This document shows, piece by piece, positions 22,839-26,365 of a DNA stretch of 26,365 nucleotides. Below the pieces are notes generated by a model. The model did not search any database. It saw only the letters and a list, made by a program, of their open reading frames with translations, and was not told the DNA's origin. Numbering within the stretch: the first letter of the stretch is position 1; every line of letters starts with the position of its first letter. The position numbers and the translations under genes were made by a program. Source of the stretch: a bacterium UBP2_UBA2255 (GTDB taxonomy: Bacteria > Edwardsbacteria > AC1 > EtOH8); the NCBI GenBank assembly GCA_002347565.1, contig DDXR01000019.1, forward strand, positions 1-26,365. Direction: 5' to 3'.

Positions 22839-23969
22839 TTACCGGGGGAGCTGCTTGATCAGGCGGATCCGCTCGCCCTCGGCGATCCCCTCCCGGTGGG
22901 CCCGGTTGACGTAGGCGGTGGCGGTGCTGTTGCGCACTGCCAGCACCTGCAGGTGGCCCAGCACGATCACCGGCAGCTCCGACAGCTGGCCGCGGTCCGG
23001 ATCCCTGGCCTTGTCCTGGGGGCGGTAGATCTCGAACACGTCGCCCGGCATGATGCCGTCGGCCGTTCCCAGGTCGATGTAGAGGATGTCGTTGAAGGTG
23101 TTGGCCTCGCGCACGGCGCTGAAGGCGACGATCCGGCCCTCGGCGGTCTTGGAGGCCGGCAGCGGGGACAGGCCCTTGGGAACGATGACGTCCAGGTAGG
23201 GCTTGATGGCCTCGCGCTTGCCCAGCGGCTCGTGGCATTTGACGATTTTCGCGCCAGCCGTCCGCTCTTCGACCTCATCGACCACGATCACCCCGGGGAT
23301 GGTGACGATCCGCCCCAGGTCCTGCTTGGTCACCGGGTGCTTGATGCGCGCCGACTGCCGGAAGATGGCGTACTTGTCGCCGACCTTGACGCCGTCGCGC
23401 GACCCCAGGTTGATGTACACCTTCTCGTTGGTGTACAGGTGGTCCTTGTCTATCAGGTCGGCCCGGTGCGAAACGATCCGCCCCAGCGGTTTCTCGTCGG
23501 CCGGGCTGATGTACCCGCCCCGCATCGCCATCTCCTCGGACACGGCCGGCATCAGGCGCGACACCAGGCCGATCTGCCGCACCCGCACCTTGGGTTGCTC
23601 GCGCGAAGGCTCGGGCTCGGGTTCCGGCTCGGGCTCCGGCGCCGCGGCTACCGGCGCAGCCTCGGCCGGAGCCGGTTCGGCCGGGGCGGCGGTGTCGGGA
23701 AGCCCCACCGGACCGGCCGCGGTCAGCGGCGGGATCACCAGCTCCTGCCCGGGGTAGATCCAGTGCGGATCCTCGATCTTTTCCTTGTTCGCCTCCCAGA
23801 TCAGCGGCCAGGAGAACGCATTGCCGAAGTACTGCTCTGAAATCTGGTGCAGGGTCTCGTCCTGGACCACCACATGGGTGGTCGAAGCCGCCTGCGCGAT
23901 GACCAGCCCGGCGCCGGCGAACAATGCCGCCGCGATGATGACCGCCGCCATTTTGGTTGGGTTGGACAT
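22839..23969 (-). CDS. LysM-domain envelope protein
   Basis: 376 aa from ATG 23969 (AAGGAG 6 nt upstream); the longer frame to 24065 lacks a start signal. Signal peptide about 1-28 (IIAAALFAGAGLVIAQAAS). A LysM domain follows at 32-80 (THVVVQDETLHQISEQYFG...WPLIWEANKEKIEDPHWIYPGQELVIPP), which binds peptidoglycan glycan. Then comes a Pro/Ala/Glu linker with an EP run (90-126). The C-terminal 250 residues contain two related beta-rich stretches (VYINLGSRDGVKVGDKYAIFR and LYIDLGTADGIMPGDVFEIYR), which look like a duplicated small domain. It is the first gene of its string, facing alr. It is probably a cell-wall-anchored protein of the periplasm or outer membrane. Confidence 0.93.
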   Translation of the reverse strand: MSNPTKMAAVIIAAALFAGAGLVIAQAASTTHVVVQDETLHQISEQYFGNAFSWPLIWEANKEKIEDPHWIYPGQELVIPPLTAAGPVGLPDTAAPAEPAPAEAAPVAAAPEPEPEPEPEPSREQPKVRVRQIGLVSRLMPAVSEEMAMRGGYISPADEKPLGRIVSHRADLIDKDHLYTNEKVYINLGSRDGVKVGDKYAIFRQSARIKHPVTKQDLGRIVTIPGVIVVDEVEERTAGAKIVKCHEPLGKREAIKPYLDVIVPKGLSPLPASKTAEGRIVAFSAVREANTFNDILYIDLGTADGIMPGDVFEIYRPQDKARDPDRGQLSELPVIVLGHLQVLAVRNSTATAYVNRAHREGIAEGERIRLIKQLPR

Positions 23970-24048
23970 GGCTCGCTCCTTCACGTATGTTCGATCGACG
24001 CGCGCCGCCGCGGTTCTATTCCCTTGCCGTTGAATAACATCTATTTTT

Positions 24049-24054
24049 ATCATA
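24049..24054 (-). promoter_or_regulatory. Possible -10 (TATGAT) for the LysM gene string
   Basis: TATGAT reads leftward in an AT-rich divergent intergenic stretch; transcription would start near 24042, about 73 nt before the LysM ATG. No good -35 is present at the usual distance, so this is only a candidate. Confidence 0.35.
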
Positions 24055-24089
24055 CTTTGGGGCAAAAAGCAACACCTTTTTTAAAACAC

Positions 24090-24118
24090 TTGCACAAATT
24101 CCCGATCCATAGTAGAAT
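24090..24118 (+). promoter_or_regulatory. Sigma-70-type promoter TTGCAC-N17-TAGAAT for alr
   Basis: TTGCAC (24090-24095), 17-nt spacer, TAGAAT (24113-24118). Predicted start near 24125, leaving about 30 nt of leader before alr. It is divergent from the LysM gene string. Confidence 0.72.
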
Positions 24119-24154
24119 TGCACTCCAACCAGAACTGGAAAGGCCGGCCGAGAC

Positions 24155-25291
24155 ATGAAATCCCTTCTCAACTGGGTCGAGATCGACCGCACGGCGTTGC
24201 TGGCCAACCTGCGGCGGTTCCGCATCCTGGCCGGCCCGGCGGTGATCCTGATGCCGGTCGTCAAGTCCAACGCCTACGGCCACGGGCTGGCCGAGGTGGC
24301 GCCGCTGCTGGCTGCGGCCGACCGCGCGCTGTGGTTCGGCGTCAATTCGCTCGACGAGGGCCTGCGGCTGCGGGCATTGGGAATCCGCCAACCGGTGCTG
24401 CTGCTGGGGCACGTGCCGCTGTCGCGGCTGGCGGAGGCGGCGGCTGCGGACCTGCGGCTGACCGTCTACAACCAGGAGAGCGTCCGGGCCCTGTTGAGGA
24501 TCAAGACCGCGGGCGTGGTCCGCCTGCACCTCAAGCTGGAGACCGGCACCAACCGCCAGGGAGTGGATCTCGCCGGCGCGCTGAAGATCGCCGCGCTGGT
24601 GAGCAGGGCGCCGCGGCTGGAGCTGGAGGGCTGCTCCACCCATTTCGCCAACATCGAGGACACCACGTCGCCGGTCTATCCCCGGTCGCAGCTGGCCCGC
24701 TACCAGAGGATCATCGACGCCCTGCGGGCCAGGGGGCACGATCCCAAGGTGAACCACGTCGCCTGCACCGCGGCCGCACTTGTGTTCCCCGAGACCCGCC
24801 GGCAGCTGGTGCGGCTGGGCATCGGGCTCTACGGCCTGTGGCCCTCGCGCGAGACCATGCTGTCGCTGGCGGAGCGCGGCCGCAAGTTCGCCCTGGCGCC
24901 GGCGCTGTCCTGGAAGACCCGCATCGTGCAGGTCAAGGCCGTGCCCGCCGGATCGTACGTGGGCTACGGCTGCACCTACCGCACCACGCGCCGGACCAAG
25001 CTGGCCGTGCTGCCCGTGGGCTATAACGAGGGCTATGACAGGAAACTGTCGAACACGGCCCACGTGCTGATCCGGGGCAAGCGGGCGCCCATCCGCGGCC
25101 GTGTCTGCATGAACCTGTGCATGGCCGACGTCACCGACATCCCCGGCGTGAAACTGGAGGACGAGGTCGTGCTGCTGGGAAAGCAGGGCAAGGAACATGT
25201 ATCCGCCGAGCAGCTGGCCGCCTGGATCGGCACCATCAACTACGAGGTGGTGACCCGCATCAACCCGCTGCTGCCGCGAATCGTGGTTTAG
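24155..25291 (+). CDS. alr: Alanine racemase
   Basis: 378 aa, the usual length for Alr. It interconverts L- and D-alanine with PLP, supplying D-Ala for peptidoglycan. K37 in PVVKSNAYGHG is the PLP lysine; the catalytic-tyrosine region VGYGCTY (Y271) and PVGYNEGYDR are conserved. RGRVCMNLCMADVTDIP has Asn where most family members have Asp (CMDQ...). The start at 24155 has only weak GAAAGG about 11 nt upstream, but no better start exists. It has its own promoter and is followed by 199 nt without a gene before mazG. The product is cytoplasmic. Confidence 0.95.
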   Translation: MKSLLNWVEIDRTALLANLRRFRILAGPAVILMPVVKSNAYGHGLAEVAPLLAAADRALWFGVNSLDEGLRLRALGIRQPVLLLGHVPLSRLAEAAAADLRLTVYNQESVRALLRIKTAGVVRLHLKLETGTNRQGVDLAGALKIAALVSRAPRLELEGCSTHFANIEDTTSPVYPRSQLARYQRIIDALRARGHDPKVNHVACTAAALVFPETRRQLVRLGIGLYGLWPSRETMLSLAERGRKFALAPALSWKTRIVQVKAVPAGSYVGYGCTYRTTRRTKLAVLPVGYNEGYDRKLSNTAHVLIRGKRAPIRGRVCMNLCMADVTDIPGVKLEDEVVLLGKQGKEHVSAEQLAAWIGTINYEVVTRINPLLPRIVV

Positions 25292-25490
25292 AAACCGAAC
25301 CACAAAGATACCACGTCACAAAGCACTTGACAACACCCATCTCCGCCGCGGGGGAGGGGCAGGCATGCACTGAGCAAGGTCGAAGCGGGTGGGGTCAAAG
25401 AGAAGGGAAAAGGGATGGGTTCGATGCAGGCGCAAAACCTCATCGGTCCCGCATTGCCGAAGATCGTGGTGTTGAACAGAAAGATCAAAG
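25292..25490. other. alr-mazG intergenic stretch with repeat-like debris
   Basis: 199 nt. It holds short ACAAAG-type repeats near 25300-25325 (ACCACAAAGATACCACGTCA and CACAAAGCAC) and CACTGAGCAAGGTCGAAG at about 25367, a form of dispersed repeat common in bacterial genomes. A TTGACA at 25327 has no matching -10. The region has no convincing gene and no clear terminator. The source of the mazG promoter is not visible. Confidence 0.45.
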
Positions 25491-26267
25491 ATGGCCGATA
25501 AACGAACGCCCCGCAGGAAACCGACACCCTTCGAGGAGCTGGTCGCCATCTACGCCCGGCTGCGGGCGCCGGGCGGCTGCCCCTGGGACCGGGTGCAGAC
25601 CCACGCCTCGCTCCGGCCCTATCTGATCGAGGAGGCCTACGAGGTGGTCGACGCCATCGACGAGGCCGACCCGGCCAAGCTGCGGGAGGAGCTGGGCGAC
25701 CTGCTGGGCCAGGTGCTGTTCCACGCCCAGCTGGCGGCCGAGAAGGGGAAGTTCGGCATCGACGACGCCATCCGCACCCACGCCGAGAAGATGCGGCGGC
25801 GCCACCCCCACATCTTCGGGACGACCAAGGTCAGGGGCGTCGGCGACGTCCTGCTCAACTGGGAGCAGATCAAGTACCAGGAGAAGAAGCAGGAGCGCAG
25901 CTCCGCGCTGGACGGCATCCCCCGCCACCTGCCGGCGCTGCTCAAGGCCCATCGCATGCAGGACAAGGCCGCGCGGCTGGGATTCGACTGGGAGCACGTC
26001 GACCAGGTGTTCGCCAAGCTGGACGAGGAGATGCGGGAGTTCGGGGCCGCCTACGCCCGCCGGGACAAGCGGATGATCCGGGAGGAGCTGGGCGACATCC
26101 TGTTCGCGCTGGTCAACCTGGCGCGCTACCTGGCGGTGGACCCCGAGGACGCGCTGAAGGGGGCAATCAGGAAGTTTCATTCTAGATTCATGCGGATTGA
26201 AAAATATATAAAATCCTCTAAAAATACATTCAAAGACTTTTCGCCAGACGAATGGGTGGATGATTGA
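25491..26267 (+). CDS. mazG: Nucleoside triphosphate pyrophosphohydrolase MazG
   Basis: 258 aa, normal MazG length. It hydrolyses (d)NTPs to NMP and pyrophosphate and helps remove damaged nucleotides. Residues 27-34 (PGGCPWDR) are the typical start. The metal-binding site of the first domain is LIEEAYEVVDAI (E47, E48, E51) with LREELGDLLGQVLFHAQ (E67, D70); the second domain (KLDEEMREF...REELGDILFALVNLARYL) repeats it. GFDWEHVDQVFAKLDEE is also characteristic. The ATG at 25491 has only weak purines (AGATCAAAG) before it. The last about 35 codons are AT-rich (KYIKSSKNTFKDF) compared with the rest of the gene, although the protein end looks normal. Confidence 0.95.
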   Translation: MADKRTPRRKPTPFEELVAIYARLRAPGGCPWDRVQTHASLRPYLIEEAYEVVDAIDEADPAKLREELGDLLGQVLFHAQLAAEKGKFGIDDAIRTHAEKMRRRHPHIFGTTKVRGVGDVLLNWEQIKYQEKKQERSSALDGIPRHLPALLKAHRMQDKAARLGFDWEHVDQVFAKLDEEMREFGAAYARRDKRMIREELGDILFALVNLARYLAVDPEDALKGAIRKFHSRFMRIEKYIKSSKNTFKDFSPDEWVDD

Positions 26268-26276
26268 CAAGTTATC

Positions 26277-26326
26277 ACTACAGAACAGAGAGCCCTTCCT
26301 TTTGGAAGGGCTCTCTGTTCTGTAGT
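26277..26326 (+). terminator. Perfect 23-bp hairpin after mazG
   Basis: Arms 26277-26299 and 26304-26326 are exact inverted repeats around a TTTT loop, starting 10 nt after the mazG stop. AT-rich sequence (ATTATTATAGTACTTAG) follows. This is a strong intrinsic terminator for mazG, and because the arms are symmetric it could also stop transcription coming from the right. Confidence 0.85.
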
Positions 26327-26365
26327 ATTATTATAGTACTTAGATCAGAAACGGTGCCATTTTCA

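Noticed and set aside
24050..25303. 417-codon minus-strand frame opposite alr
   Set aside because: It is a shadow of alr, whose protein is unmistakable; composition is low-complexity Gln/Gly/Arg.
25327..25332. TTGACA as a mazG promoter
   Set aside because: There is no -10-like sequence at 16-18 nt.
26264..26269. TTGACA after mazG
   Set aside because: No -10 at a suitable distance; the following bases form the terminator hairpin.
1..26365. tRNA, rRNA, insertion sequence or phage gene
   Set aside because: I saw no such sequence; no transposase, integrase or tRNA-like fold was recognised.

Overview
The window is GC-rich (about 65% by eye) and almost completely coding. Everything from base 1 to about 24,000 is transcribed leftward (minus strand). 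Two housekeeping genes, alr and mazG, lie on the plus strand at the right end. Four large exported proteins carry, or probably carry, FlgD-like / type IX secretion (T9SS) C-terminal modules. Together with CsgG-like accessory proteins, delta-60 repeats, SBBP-like propellers and an M6 protease, this points to an uncultured bacterium of the FCB superphylum (the style of Edwardsbacteria, TA06, Zixibacteria or KSB1). The phylum is an inference; no rRNA or other taxonomic marker is present.

Right to left along the minus strand:
(1) 23969-18515 is a gene string: LysM envelope protein, 63-aa MshEN-like protein, stand-alone cyclic-nucleotide-binding protein, a hairpin, OB-fold-like lipoprotein, M6 metalloprotease with a sorting tail, and TPR lipoprotein. 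It ends in a strong hairpin at 18470-18504.
(2) 18348-10245 is a six-gene operon read from a clear promoter at 18429-18457: rubrerythrin-like diiron protein, internally duplicated 157-aa protein, PilT-type ATPase, propeller protein, a 14 x 49-aa delta-60 repeat protein with sorting tail, and a methyltransferase.
(3) 10146-9337 is a single gene with its own promoter, encoding a CsgG/TolB-N-like domain fused to a calcium-type C2 domain.
(4) 9237-7681 encodes an RDD-like membrane protein with a soluble C-terminal region.
(5) 7349-3034 and 2682-1 are two copies of the same two-gene cassette. Each has a small exported CsgG-like protein followed directly by a large secreted propeller/Fn3 protein, and each has a TTGACA/TA-rich promoter. 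The leftmost gene runs off the window.

How the genes may work together (inference): most products are exported or envelope proteins. The PilT ATPase, LysM protein, MshEN-like and cNMP-binding proteins suggest regulated cell-surface or pilus functions. The CsgG-like proteins look like dedicated partners of the large surface proteins encoded next to them. The most unusual items are the duplicated CsgG-like/propeller cassette, the ring of seven equivalent cysteines in one propeller, the CsgG-like/C2 fusion, and the PilT operon with two different internal duplications.
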